Shown: positions 47,450 through 55,333 of the stretch, piece after piece
How positions within the stretch are numbered: position 1 is the stretch's first letter
How the letters are laid out: every line of letters begins with the position of its first letter
Assembly (NCBI GenBank): GCA_035533095.1
Contig: DATLUM010000071.1
Span: forward strand, 62,001 to 126,000
Direction of reading: 5' to 3'
From: Acidimicrobiales bacterium
Lineage (GTDB): Bacteria > Actinomycetota > Acidimicrobiia > Acidimicrobiales > Palsa-688
Length of the DNA: 64,000 nt
The notes under the pieces: generated by a model
What the model was told of the DNA's origin: nothing
The model's input: only the letters and a program-made list of their open reading frames with translations
The model's database searches: none
Made by a program: the position numbers and the translations under genes

Positions 47450-48671
47450 GTGCCCTGACCTGAATCGTTCGCGTCCACCACTTTGGAGGTGGGGGTCGCG
47501 CAGACTCGGTCATGTCCAAACCTGTCCGAGTCCGAAGACTCACAGACATCGAGGGCCGTGAGCTACAGCGAATCGTCCGTCGTGGCAGCGGTAAGAGCGA
47601 TAACTCGGTGGTGAAGTGGCGTCGAGCGCTGGTGGTGTTGGCCTCCGCTGGCGGCAACGACGTGGCGGTGATCGCCCGGATGGTGCAGACCTCGCCGGAT
47701 CGGGTGCGGGAGATGATCCACCGTTTCAACGAAGAGGTGATGAAAAGTCTGGACCCCGCGTGGGCGGGTGGCCGACCCCGCCGGATCACGACGACTGAAC
47801 GCGAGCTGATCGTCTCGTCGGCCAAAGCCCGCCCGGCCACGCTGGGCCAGCCCTTCACTCGCTGGAGTATCCGCAAGCTGCAGGCCTACTTGGCCGTCCA
47901 CAAAAAGGTGGTCATCTCCCGGGAGCGGCTGCGCCAGATCCTGGCCGAGGAACAGATCACTTTTCAGGCCACCAAGACCTGGAAGGAATCGCCAGACCCT
48001 CAGCGCGAGGAGAAGCTGGACCGTATCGAGGAGGTCCTGGAAAATCACCGGGACCGCACCTTCGCGTTCGACGAGTTCGGACCTTTGGCAATCAAGCCCG
48101 AGGGCGGGCACGCCTGGGCAGGGCGGGGCCGTCCGCAGCGGCTGCGGGCCAACTATCACAAGCCACATGGGACCCGGCAGTTCTTCGCCTGGTACTCGGT
48201 CGGTGACGACCACCTCTATGGCCGGATCGAACGGCGGAAGGGATCCGCGCCGACCCTGCGGGCGCTGCAGGCGATCCGTCGGCTGAGTCCCGACGGCGAG
48301 CCGGTCTATGTGATCTTGGACAACTTGAACCACCACAAAGGCCGCGAGATCCGCCGGTGGTGCGCCGAGAACAACGTCGAGCTTTGCTTCACACCCACCT
48401 ACGCGTCATGGGCCAACCCGATCGAGGCGCACTTCGGGCCGCTACGGGAGTTCGTCATCGCCAACAGCGACTACCCCGACCACCCCAGGTTGACCAAGGC
48501 CATCCGCCGCTACCTCTCCTGGCGCAACGCCAACACCCGCGACCCTGAACTCCTCGCTCTCGAACGAAAGCATCGAGCCAAGATCCGAGGCGAAGCCCGA
48601 CGGCGCTGGGGACAGCCCAAGCACCGAGCCGCATGATCAGCCAAACGCGCGAACCTTTGTGGTCAGGGCAC
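47450..48671 (+). mobile_element. IS630-family insertion sequence, complete
   Basis: A 1222-bp element. Ends at 47450-47473 and 48648-48671 are inverted repeats of 24 bp: both begin GTGCCCTGACC, differ over six bases, and share GTTCGCG. TA dinucleotides flank it at 47448-47449 and 48672-48673, the target duplication of IS630/Tc1-type transposition. The single transposase gene fills it. It is inserted 2 bp beyond the stop of the ECF sigma gene, in the gap before the giant kinase gene, and interrupts no reading frame. Confidence 0.93.
47512..48636 (+). CDS. IS630-family DDE transposase
   Basis: A 374-residue transposase. The N-terminal HTH parts include NDVAVIARMVQTSPDRVREM and VVISRERLRQILAEEQI. 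The catalytic DDE triad is seen in FAFDEFGPLAI (first Asp), YVILDNLNHHKG (second Asp) and WANPIEAHFGPLREF (Glu). It ends in a basic tail. The frame is intact and both element ends are present, so it may still be active. ATG at 47512 begins 62 bp inside the left end. Confidence 0.95.
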   Translation: MSKPVRVRRLTDIEGRELQRIVRRGSGKSDNSVVKWRRALVVLASAGGNDVAVIARMVQTSPDRVREMIHRFNEEVMKSLDPAWAGGRPRRITTTERELIVSSAKARPATLGQPFTRWSIRKLQAYLAVHKKVVISRERLRQILAEEQITFQATKTWKESPDPQREEKLDRIEEVLENHRDRTFAFDEFGPLAIKPEGGHAWAGRGRPQRLRANYHKPHGTRQFFAWYSVGDDHLYGRIERRKGSAPTLRALQAIRRLSPDGEPVYVILDNLNHHKGREIRRWCAENNVELCFTPTYASWANPIEAHFGPLREFVIANSDYPDHPRLTKAIRRYLSWRNANTRDPELLALERKHRAKIRGEARRRWGQPKHRAA

Positions 48672-48675
48672 TAGC

Positions 48676-49557
48676 TCAGAGCACCTGCACGCGAAGTGCC
48701 GCGACCACGCTTGGGTTGGTGACGATCTCGATCTCGGCGATGGTGTTGCCCACGACGCGGAAGGCGAATATGGCTCGGGGTCGCCCGCCGGGAGCCCAGA
48801 CTGCCCCGGGCGTGCCGTCGATGAGCGCTAGCTCGGCGGCCCGCGCCCGACCCACCAGGGCGTTAGCCACGGCCCGGCCGCCACGCACCTCGGGCGCCAG
48901 GAGGGGCGCTCCCTTCTCGCGGTTCGCGGTTGCCGCTTCCACCGCGCTCCGGTCGGCGCGCAGAACTGCGTCGGGATCGAGCAGGGTGACGAGTGCTTCG
49001 AAGTCCCCGTCGCGGGACGCGGCCAGGAAGGCCTCGACTACCTCCTGCTGGCGGCGCCGGTCTGCTGGGTGTACTTCATCGCTGCCTTGGACGCGCCGCC
49101 GGGCCCGGCTGGCCAGCTGGCGGGCAGCGGCAGGAGAGCGGCCGACGATCAGCGCGATGTCCTCGAATGGCACAGAGAACAGGTCGTGGAGCACGAAGGC
49201 GAGACGCTCTGATGGATTTAGTGTCTCGAGCACAAGGAGCAGCGCCGGGCCCATCGTGTCGGCGAGGACCGCCTCTTCTTCGGGACCAACCATTTCGGCC
49301 TCGGGCTCGTAGTTCTCGTCAACGGGCGTTTCGTAGTGGGTCCGGCGGGATCGGAGTACCCCGAGGCAGACGCGAGATACGACCGTGGTGAGCCACCCGC
49401 CGAGGTTGTCGATGCTCTGAGGGTCCGAACGGCTCAGGCGGATCCACGTGTCTTGCACCGCGTCCTCTGCCTCAGTCAGGGATCCGAGCATGCGGTAGGC
49501 GACCGCCTGTAGCTTCGGCCGGTTGGCTTCGAACTCGGCGGCGAGACTCTCGTCCAT
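48676..49557 (-). CDS. ECF41-type RNA polymerase sigma factor (SigJ-like)
   Basis: A 293-residue sigma factor: region 2 with FEANRPKLQAVAYRMLGSLT and EAEDAVQDTWIRL and GGWLTTVVSRVCLGVLRSRR, region 4 with LNPSERLAFVLHDLFSVPFE and DIALIVGRSPAAARQLASRA, then a C-terminal SnoaL-like domain (ASRDGDFEALVTLLDPDAVL). This fusion defines ECF41 factors, whose C-domain acts as a built-in regulator. The ATG at 49557 is chosen because the ECF41-type promoter at 49570-49596 would lie inside the longer frame to 49599. The promoter places transcription start only a few bases before this ATG. Divergent partner: AhpD-like gene. Confidence 0.9.
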   Translation of the reverse strand: MDESLAAEFEANRPKLQAVAYRMLGSLTEAEDAVQDTWIRLSRSDPQSIDNLGGWLTTVVSRVCLGVLRSRRTHYETPVDENYEPEAEMVGPEEEAVLADTMGPALLLVLETLNPSERLAFVLHDLFSVPFEDIALIVGRSPAAARQLASRARRRVQGSDEVHPADRRRQQEVVEAFLAASRDGDFEALVTLLDPDAVLRADRSAVEAATANREKGAPLLAPEVRGGRAVANALVGRARAAELALIDGTPGAVWAPGGRPRAIFAFRVVGNTIAEIEIVTNPSVVAALRVQVL

Positions 49558-49569
49558 TCTGATCAGATT

Positions 49570-49596
49570 GACGCGCCAAGCGGCCAGAATGTGACA
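49570..49596 (-). promoter_or_regulatory. ECF41-type promoter of the sigma factor gene
   Basis: On the reverse strand TGTCACA (49596-49590), a 16-bp spacer and CGTC (49573-49570). This is the -35/-10 pair known for ECF41 sigma factors. Position just before ATG 49557 implies autoregulation and a near-leaderless transcript. Confidence 0.82.
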
Positions 49597-49624
49597 CAAA
49601 CCTGAGATCGGCTATTACCGAGGC

Positions 49625-49651
49625 TGTCACATATCGGCGCTGTGACGCGTC
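49625..49651 (+). promoter_or_regulatory. ECF41-type promoter of the AhpD-like gene
   Basis: TGTCACA (49625-49631), a 16-bp spacer and CGTC (49648-49651), identical in boxes and spacing to the copy that drives the sigma factor on the other strand. The ATG of the AhpD-like gene lies 10 bp further on, so its transcript should have almost no leader. Confidence 0.85.
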
Positions 49652-49660
49652 AGAGAGGGC

Positions 49661-50116
49661 ATGACAGCAAGACTCAACAACCCAGCCAACCTGCTCCCTG
49701 ACTCGATGACCGGTATCCAGTCCATCATCAAGGCGGCTCACAGCGCCGGGGTGCCCCGCTCCACCTTGGAACTCGCCCACCTGCGGGCCAGCCAGATCAA
49801 CGGCTGCAGCCCCTGCGTCTACAGCGGAGCGATCAGCGCCAAGAGGGCGGGCGAGAGCGACGAGCGGCTCTTCGCCGTGGCCGCCTGGCGCGAGACAGAC
49901 CTCTTCACCACCGAGGAGAGAGCGGCGCTGGCCCTAGCCGAATCGATGACCCGACTCGCCGACCGGGTTGACCCCATCCCCGACGAGGTTTGGGACGAGG
50001 CAGCGAAATACTTCGACGAAAAGCAACTTGCCGGACTGGTTCTGTGGGTCGCCACGACCAACCTCTTCAACCGAGTCAACGCCGCGACCAAGCAGCCCGC
50101 CGGCGCCGTCTGGTGA
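49661..50116 (+). CDS. Carboxymuconolactone decarboxylase/AhpD-like protein
   Basis: A 151-residue alkylhydroperoxidase-like protein. INGCSPCVYSGAISAKRAGE contains the CxxC redox pair and the following helix; LELAHLRASQ precedes it and the C-terminal part ends LVLWVATTNLFNRVNAATKQ. The redox pair suggests a peroxide-related or disulfide role. Linkage of CMD/AhpD genes with ECF41 sigma factors is well known and is confirmed here by the matching promoter. ATG at 49661. Confidence 0.92.
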   Translation: MTARLNNPANLLPDSMTGIQSIIKAAHSAGVPRSTLELAHLRASQINGCSPCVYSGAISAKRAGESDERLFAVAAWRETDLFTTEERAALALAESMTRLADRVDPIPDEVWDEAAKYFDEKQLAGLVLWVATTNLFNRVNAATKQPAGAVW

Positions 50117-50138
50117 CAGTCAGGTCCCATAGCTCCCA

Positions 50139-50174
50139 GATCCGGAACGACATCCTGATCCGGAACGACACCGT
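50139..50174. repeat. 18-bp tandem duplication
   Basis: GATCCGGAACGACA occurs at 50139-50152 and at 50157-50170, an 18-bp period, in the gap between the AhpD-like gene and the small downstream gene. No function is evident. Confidence 0.6.
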
Positions 50175-50198
50175 CTCCATCTGAAAGGAAGCAGACCG

Positions 50199-50384
50199 AT
50201 GAAGACAATGACATGCAAAGACCTGGGCGGCCCATGTGAGTTCGCTCATCATGGAAGCACCGCTGACGAGATCATCAGGTCGCAGTTCGCCTCTTCGCGA
50301 CAGAAGCCTCGTCGCCATCGCTGCGCGATGAGGGATGAGCTTCGGTCCACCTGGAGATGCGCGTGCGTGCCGTTCGCCGCCTGA
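50199..50384 (+). CDS. DUF1059-like small protein, C-terminus altered
   Basis: A 61-residue product. Residues 1-29 (MKTMTCKDLGGPCEFAHHGS, then TADEIIRSQ) match the conserved start of DUF1059 proteins. After that the sequence turns Arg/Cys-rich and unlike the family, whose members end with a Met-Lys-Gly-Arg-Trp-type motif. An alternative frame beyond residue 29 does not restore a full tail either, because it meets a stop. A frameshift or degraded end is likely. A strong ribosome site AAAGGAAG lies upstream. It may share the ECF41-controlled transcript of the AhpD-like gene. Confidence 0.55.
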   Translation: MKTMTCKDLGGPCEFAHHGSTADEIIRSQFASSRQKPRRHRCAMRDELRSTWRCACVPFAA

Positions 50385-50427
50385 TCGAGGAGATCGCCCC
50401 GCGTCGTGGCCGCGCTAGCTTCTCGGT

Positions 50428-51345
50428 GTGACGCCAGTGGAGAAGCGTGTCGTTCAGCTGCACGGCCACCGGGTCGTCTACCGCATCGGCGGGGACGACC
50501 CGGCGAGCAAGCGCCCGGTGCTGCTGCTGATACACGGGATGGCCGGCAGCTCGGTCACCTGGCGTGAGGTCATGCCGGCGTTGACGCAGCGCTACACGGT
50601 CGTCGCTCCCGACCTTCCCGGCCACGGAGAATCCGACAAGCCACGCCAGGACTATTCGCTGGGAGCTCACGCGAACGCTCTGCGGGACCTCCTTGCCGCC
50701 ATCGGAATTGACGGCGCCACGGTCGTCGGCCAATCACTTGGCGGTGGGGTGGCGATGCAGCTTGCTTACCAACATCCCAGGCACTGCGAACGCCTGGTGC
50801 TGGTCTCGAGCGGCGGACTAGGCCAGGAGGTCTCGTGGATCCTCCGCGCTCTCACGTTCCCCGGTGTCGAGTTCCTCATGCCGATCCTCTTCCCGTCGTT
50901 CGTGCGTGACGCCGGGAACGCGATCAGCCGCAGCTTGCGCGGCTTGGGCCTCCGGGCGCCGCGCCTCGAGGAAGAGTGGCGGGGCTACGTCTCACTGACC
51001 GACTCCGAGACCCGCGCGGCGTTCTTGCGGACGCTTCGGGCTGTCGTCGACATGGGTGGTCAAGCGGTGAGCGCTCACGACCGGCTCTACCTGTCGTCTC
51101 TGCTGCCCACCCTCATCGTGTGGGGTGAACGCGACGGGATCATCCCTGTCGCCCACGCCCACGAAGCGCACCAGGCGATGCCCGGCAGCCAACTCGTGCT
51201 CTTCGAAGAATCCGGCCATTTCCCCCACGTCGAGGAGCCTCAACGTTTCATAGAAGCGCTGACCGGGTTCGTGGAGACCACCGAGGCGACGCACCTCGAT
51301 GGTCGCGTCTGGCACGAGCTGTTGACCGCCGGCCCACAAGGTTGA
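50428..51345 (+). CDS. Alpha/beta hydrolase
   Basis: A 305-residue alpha/beta hydrolase. LLIHGMAGSSVTWREVMPAL gives the oxyanion HG region, VVAPDLPGHGESDKP the following loop, VVGQSLGGGVAMQLAYQHP the nucleophile elbow (Ser in GQSLGG), WGERDGIIP the acid and EESGHFPHVEEP the His. No signal peptide is present, so it is cytoplasmic. The substrate is unknown. The start is GTG 50428. It runs in the same direction as the AhpD-like gene. Confidence 0.9.
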   Translation: MTPVEKRVVQLHGHRVVYRIGGDDPASKRPVLLLIHGMAGSSVTWREVMPALTQRYTVVAPDLPGHGESDKPRQDYSLGAHANALRDLLAAIGIDGATVVGQSLGGGVAMQLAYQHPRHCERLVLVSSGGLGQEVSWILRALTFPGVEFLMPILFPSFVRDAGNAISRSLRGLGLRAPRLEEEWRGYVSLTDSETRAAFLRTLRAVVDMGGQAVSAHDRLYLSSLLPTLIVWGERDGIIPVAHAHEAHQAMPGSQLVLFEESGHFPHVEEPQRFIEALTGFVETTEATHLDGRVWHELLTAGPQG

Positions 51346-51406
51346 GTTCAGGTGTCGCCCCCGGCTGGCCACCGACGTAATGAGAACGCGACAGTCCATT
51401 AGGCGG

Positions 51407-51848
51407 TTACCCAAGGCGCCGTTGCAGGATCGACGCCCCCGGACCGGTGAGATCGGCAGCCACGCCGCGGCGACCAGCTAGGACCATGAGGACCGCTTCC
51501 GCGGGACCTCGCGCTTCGGGCCCTGCGCCACGCGACCAGTCGAGGTCGGTGGCGACTAGTCGTACGCCGCGGGCATTCCAGAACCCCCGCAACGGTGGAG
51601 CGGTCACCGCGAACGGCAGCGCACAGAGCAGCCGCTCGGCCGGAATCTGCCGTCGTATGCCGAGCGGTCGGCGCATGTCCTGATGGTGAATCAGAGCATC
51701 GACCAGCCCAACCCGGCCGCCGAATCGCGCGGTGGCACCACGGGGCGTCAGCCCACCCCAGACACAGACTCGGGTGATCCCACTACTCCAATCGCAACGA
51801 TGCCAGGAAGTCGGCCATCTCGGTCCGCTCCTGACGGGCCATCGCCAT
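51407..51848 (-). pseudogene. Remnant of a maleylpyruvate-isomerase-like (TIGR03083/DinB-type) gene
   Basis: The reverse strand from ATG 51848 reads MAMARQERTEMADFLASLRL, then Glu and an in-frame TAG (51785-51783), followed by WDHPSLCLGW, the family's usual 'W..PSLC.GW' block. Near 51750 the frame changes and about 50-60 residues seem missing. The rest continues LTPRGATARFGGRVGLVDAL, IHHQDMRRPLGI and DLDWSRGAGPEARGPAEAVL to a stop at 51407. Both halves belong to the same family, so one gene was broken by a stop and a deletion/frameshift. I see no gene in the flanking 51849-52092. Confidence 0.75.
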
Positions 51849-52092
51849 CACATCCACGAGGCCTTTGCTATCACCGGCGGGATCTCGATACAACGACGAG
51901 GCTGCCGGTGCCACCAACCCAGATCGTCGTTCCCGGGGCATGAGCTTGCGAGGGCTTTGAAGGTTCACCCAGAAGGGTCGCCGTCTTCTTCCACACCGAG
52001 ACGTGGGACATGCCCGCCAGCTCTCGTCATAGAGTACGGCGACGCTCTCACCGAAATGGTCTTGCGGCATCGGTCAAGAGTCGCAGTTCCCC

Positions 52093-53076
52093 CTATCTGC
52101 TGCCAGACGATTCTGGGTCGTCGGAATATGAAGCGCTTGTTGTGGGAGGGATCCGCCTCCTGGCTACCGCCAGAATGGTCACGTACTCCTTGGTGACAAC
52201 ATCTCCAAGGTGCCTGCTGATCAGCCTCCTGATGCCGTCGAGAAGCTCGTCGCGCGTGCGCTCATCCATCAAGGCGTAGGAGGATTGCGAGGCGAGCATG
52301 GCTAGGTAGCCGTCGGGGTCGTAGCTGACAATCCACCGATAGGTATGGACCGTCGGTGATTCGAAGAGATCCGCGACAGGTGGAGGATCCCAGAGCCGGC
52401 GGTCCACTCGTCCCCATACCTCGGCGATATCGCCGCCAGTCTTGGCTCTGAGATCGATCTCGTCGGCGTTGGGAAACGTCCAGGCGCCTACCTCTGGAGC
52501 GAGGCGGCGGTGGAGGTCTCGTACTGCTTCACCGAATACCTCAGCCGTATGGGTGCCCCCGGCACTGTGGGCGTTGGTCAGCAGGGCCAAGTGGCCACCG
52601 GGTCGGAGCACGCTGGCCGCCTTGGCGTACGACAGGTTCGGGTCGATCCAGTGAAACGCCGTTGCCGACACCACGACGTCGAAGCTGGCGGGCCTGCACG
52701 CAAAGGATTCGAACGTTGAAGTGGTGACCTCGACGTTCGGGGACCTCGACAGGTTCCTTCGAGCGAGTTCGGCCAGTTCTGCGCCGGCTTCCACGCAGCG
52801 AATCTGCGCCCCCATCGCAGCGAGATCGCGCGTCAGCTGCCCTGTGCCGCATCCGATTTCCAGCACTTCGCTGGGCTCTGCAATCCGGCACAGCGCACGC
52901 AGATCGGCGACAGCCGCAGCTGGGTACCCGGGCCGAGCACAGTCGTAGAGCCGTGCGATGCGGTCGAAGACCGAACGGGCCTGCACAGCAGGGTCGGACA
53001 GGCCCTCGGGAAGCGGTATGTACGCCGCCTCGCCTCCCTCGATGCCGACCGTTTCTTTCTTCGTCGGGCTGCCCAC
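52093..53076 (-). CDS. Class I SAM-dependent methyltransferase
   Basis: A 327-residue methyltransferase. YIPLPEGLSDPAVQARSVFD precedes the fold; motif I is VLEIGCGTGQLTRDLAAMGA, followed by RCVEAGAELAELARRNL, FDVVVSATAFHWID (motif with a conserved His-Trp) and VLRPGGHLALLTN. This matches the Methyltransf_11/UbiE-like group with a long C-terminal helical part. The substrate is unknown. The start is GTG at 53076. It has 81 bp to the next reverse gene upstream. Confidence 0.88.
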   Translation of the reverse strand: MGSPTKKETVGIEGGEAAYIPLPEGLSDPAVQARSVFDRIARLYDCARPGYPAAAVADLRALCRIAEPSEVLEIGCGTGQLTRDLAAMGAQIRCVEAGAELAELARRNLSRSPNVEVTTSTFESFACRPASFDVVVSATAFHWIDPNLSYAKAASVLRPGGHLALLTNAHSAGGTHTAEVFGEAVRDLHRRLAPEVGAWTFPNADEIDLRAKTGGDIAEVWGRVDRRLWDPPPVADLFESPTVHTYRWIVSYDPDGYLAMLASQSSYALMDERTRDELLDGIRRLISRHLGDVVTKEYVTILAVARRRIPPTTSASYSDDPESSGSR

Positions 53077-53157
53077 ATACCAACGCTATCCACCGGGCGC
53101 TGGAAGTGCCTTCACGCCCCAAGTAGTCGGCGTGGTGAAATACGACCCCCAACCACG

Positions 53158-54261
53158 TCAGCCGGAGGCGGCCGCCTTGGCCATCTCCTCGATGTGGGCC
53201 CGGTGCTGCTGGTCGAACTCCTCGGCGGCGGCCTCATCGCTCGCCATCTCCGCGTCGATGTCGCTATCGGCGAACCCCATGACGCCCATGTCCTCGAACG
53301 CCCGGCGGATCTTCGGCCCCCACAGCCCGATGTCCCGGATGATCGGCACGATGCGCGTGAAGAGGTAGACGCGGAACTGCAGGAACAGGTCGCTCTCATC
53401 CACCCATTTGGTGGCTTCGGGGGGTAGCCCGAGGCGCTCCCAGACCTCCTCCGCCATGAAGCGATCCCGCATGCGGTAGCAGGCGTCAACGCAGAAGTCT
53501 TCCCGCTCCTCCCGCTCTGTCTCGGTCAGCTGCGGGTAGTAGTCGCGCAAGGCCAACCGGCCGAACATGACGTGACGGGCCTCGTCCTGCATCACGTAGG
53601 CGTTGATGGCCTTGGCCAAAGGCTCGGCGGCCATGTTGCGGATCAGACCGAACGAGGCCAGCGCCAGACCCTCGATCAGGACCTGCATCCCTAGATAGGT
53701 GATGTCCCAGCGACTGTCGCTGACGGTGTCTTGGAGCAGGCTGGCCAGGTTGCCGTTGATTGGATACACCAGGCCGATCTTGTCGTGCAGGTAACGGCTG
53801 TAGACCTCGACGTGGCGGGCTTCGTCGATGGTCTGAGTGGCCGCGTAGAACTTGGAGTCGATGTTCGGCACCGACTGCACGATCTTGGCCACCGAGATCA
53901 GGGCGCCCTGCTCGCCGTGCATGAACTGGCTGAGCCGCCACGCCTCGAACTCCCGATGGGCAAGGTCCTTCTCCTTGCGGTCGAACTTGTCCCACCACGG
54001 CGACCCGCAGAGAGGATGGGCCTCGTCCGGCATGCCGATCGGCCGGTTGGGATCGACATCCTGATCCCAATCGAGGCGCTCGGAACCGATCCACTGCCGG
54101 CGGGTGCCTTTGTCGTAAAGGCGGAGGAGTTGGTCCCTCCCGCTGGTGTAGTCGAAGTCGAACATGGCCGTGGTCGGCGACGGGACTCCCCATGCCTTGG
54201 CCGAGTCAGACACGGTTTCGGCAACGGTGGGTGCGCCCGGCGCGCCGTGGTCATTTGACAT
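53158..54261 (-). CDS. Ferritin-like diiron-carboxylate protein
   Basis: A 367-residue helical protein. Metal ligands are visible as Glu in HGEQGALIS, Glu/His in TIDEARHVEVYSRYLHDK, Glu in VLIEGLALASFGL and Glu/His in VMQDEARHVMFGRLALRDYY, that is, the E...DExRH...E...DExRH set of diiron oxygenases and ribonucleotide-reductase-R2-like proteins. A likely role is an O2-using oxidation; AurF-type N-oxygenases use a related motif. The start is ATG 54261. It is divergent from a TetR regulator (30 bp between starts), which probably controls it. Confidence 0.8.
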   Translation of the reverse strand: MSNDHGAPGAPTVAETVSDSAKAWGVPSPTTAMFDFDYTSGRDQLLRLYDKGTRRQWIGSERLDWDQDVDPNRPIGMPDEAHPLCGSPWWDKFDRKEKDLAHREFEAWRLSQFMHGEQGALISVAKIVQSVPNIDSKFYAATQTIDEARHVEVYSRYLHDKIGLVYPINGNLASLLQDTVSDSRWDITYLGMQVLIEGLALASFGLIRNMAAEPLAKAINAYVMQDEARHVMFGRLALRDYYPQLTETEREEREDFCVDACYRMRDRFMAEEVWERLGLPPEATKWVDESDLFLQFRVYLFTRIVPIIRDIGLWGPKIRRAFEDMGVMGFADSDIDAEMASDEAAAEEFDQQHRAHIEEMAKAAASG

Positions 54262-54283
54262 ATCGCTGCTCCTCCCCCAAAAC

Positions 54284-54298
54284 GTGACGCTGTGTCAC
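54284..54298. promoter_or_regulatory. Candidate operator between the diiron and TetR genes
   Basis: GTGAC (54284-54288), 5 bp, then GTCAC (54294-54298), an inverted repeat in the 30-bp gap between the divergent starts. It overlaps the GTG at 54292. The arms are short, so the assignment is weak. Confidence 0.3.
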
Positions 54299-54951
54299 AG
54301 ATTCGCACCACCGGTAGGCTCCGTCAAGTGGCAGTCGTGGACTCGAGCAATCACCCCGGGCGCCGCCAGGCCCGGAGGGAGGCGACGAAGCGGACGATTA
54401 TGGACGCCGTCGAGCGGCTGCTCGGCGATCGGCCCTACGCCGATCTGCGCGTCGAAGACGTGATGGCCGCCTCGGGGCTTACCAGGACCGCCTTCTACCG
54501 CTACTTCCCCGACCTCGAATCCGTGTTGCTGGCCTTGCTCGCCAGTGTCCGCACCGAACTCGCTGACGCGGCCAACCGGTGGCTCCTGCTCGACACCGAC
54601 CCGGACGGGGGCATCCTCGAAGCCAACACCGCGCTGGCGCGGGTGTGGTCTCGCCACTGGGCCCTGCTGCTCGCCTTCAGTGACGCCGCCACCAGCGGCA
54701 GCCGGATCCAGGTGGCATGGCACGAGATGGTCGAGTCTTTTCTCGACCCTGTGGAGAGGCGGTTCGCCGATCTGGCCCGGCGCGGCCTCACCTCGCTGGA
54801 GTATCCGGCCGAGACGGCTCGAGCCCTGGTGTGGATGAACGAGCGGTACCTCTTCGAGACGTTTGCCCGCAATCGGGACGTCTCCGTCGAAGTGGCGGCG
54901 GCCACGCTGGCCCAGACCTGGCGCCGCGTGCTCTTCTCGGCACCGGGCTAA
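54292..54951 (+). CDS. TetR family regulator
   Basis: Up to 219 residues. The N-terminal DNA-binding domain reads ATKRTIMDAVERLLGDRPYA, DLRVEDVMAASGLTRTAFYR and YFPDLESVLLALL, typical TetR helix-turn-helix. The ligand-binding part is helical. The GTG at 54292 lies within the possible operator; GTG at 54328 (VAVVDSSNH) or 54337 may be the true start, because the domain only begins about residue 25. It is divergent from the diiron-protein gene. Confidence 0.85.
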   Translation: MSQIRTTGRLRQVAVVDSSNHPGRRQARREATKRTIMDAVERLLGDRPYADLRVEDVMAASGLTRTAFYRYFPDLESVLLALLASVRTELADAANRWLLLDTDPDGGILEANTALARVWSRHWALLLAFSDAATSGSRIQVAWHEMVESFLDPVERRFADLARRGLTSLEYPAETARALVWMNERYLFETFARNRDVSVEVAAATLAQTWRRVLFSAPG

Positions 54952-54989
54952 CGGCGAAGGAGGGCCGCCAAAGTGGAGACCCCATAGCG

Positions 54990-55256
54990 GTGAAACTGAA
55001 GCTCGATTTACACGACCTCTACAACCGGGGGGATGAGATCGATCGAGCCCTGCGGGCCGTGATCGACGAGGCTGTGCGTAAGAAGGCGACGTTGGTCGAG
55101 ATCATCCCCGGCAAGGGAAGCGGACAGCTGAAGAAGAGGGTGCTGCGGTTCCTTGACCAAAAGGATGTGAAGGTCCTCTACGACCGAGTGGAGAAGGACT
55201 CCGACAACTTCGGGCGGGTGTTCGTGCACTTCCGCTGGAGGAAAGCGGGCCGCTGA
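54990..55256 (+). CDS. Smr-domain protein
   Basis: An 88-residue stand-alone Smr domain: KLKLDLHDLYNRGDEIDRAL, ATLVEIIPGKGSGQLKKRVL and RVEKDSDNFGRVFVHFRWR. The first block matches the LDLHG motif, and the second the HGKGxG motif with proline in place of histidine. Smr domains bind or cut nucleic acids, and small ones occur alone. The GTG start at 54990 has a GGAG sequence about 13 bp upstream. The open frame beyond (to 54717) runs inside the TetR gene. Confidence 0.85.
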   Translation: MKLKLDLHDLYNRGDEIDRALRAVIDEAVRKKATLVEIIPGKGSGQLKKRVLRFLDQKDVKVLYDRVEKDSDNFGRVFVHFRWRKAGR

Positions 55257-55333
55257 TCGAGTCCGAGGACCCGCCGTGGTCTTGGTTGTACGGCGATCAG
55301 GACACCCGGGCCACACCGGCAAGACTGTCTGCC

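Noticed and set aside
47450-48671. Insertion element thought to break the sigma or kinase gene
   Set aside because: The sigma stop lies 2 bp outside the target duplication and the kinase gene starts 235 bp away, so neither is interrupted.
54293-54325. Possible third ECF41 promoter before the TetR gene
   Set aside because: TGTCACA is present, but the next CGTC is 22 bp away instead of 16, so it does not fit the promoter.
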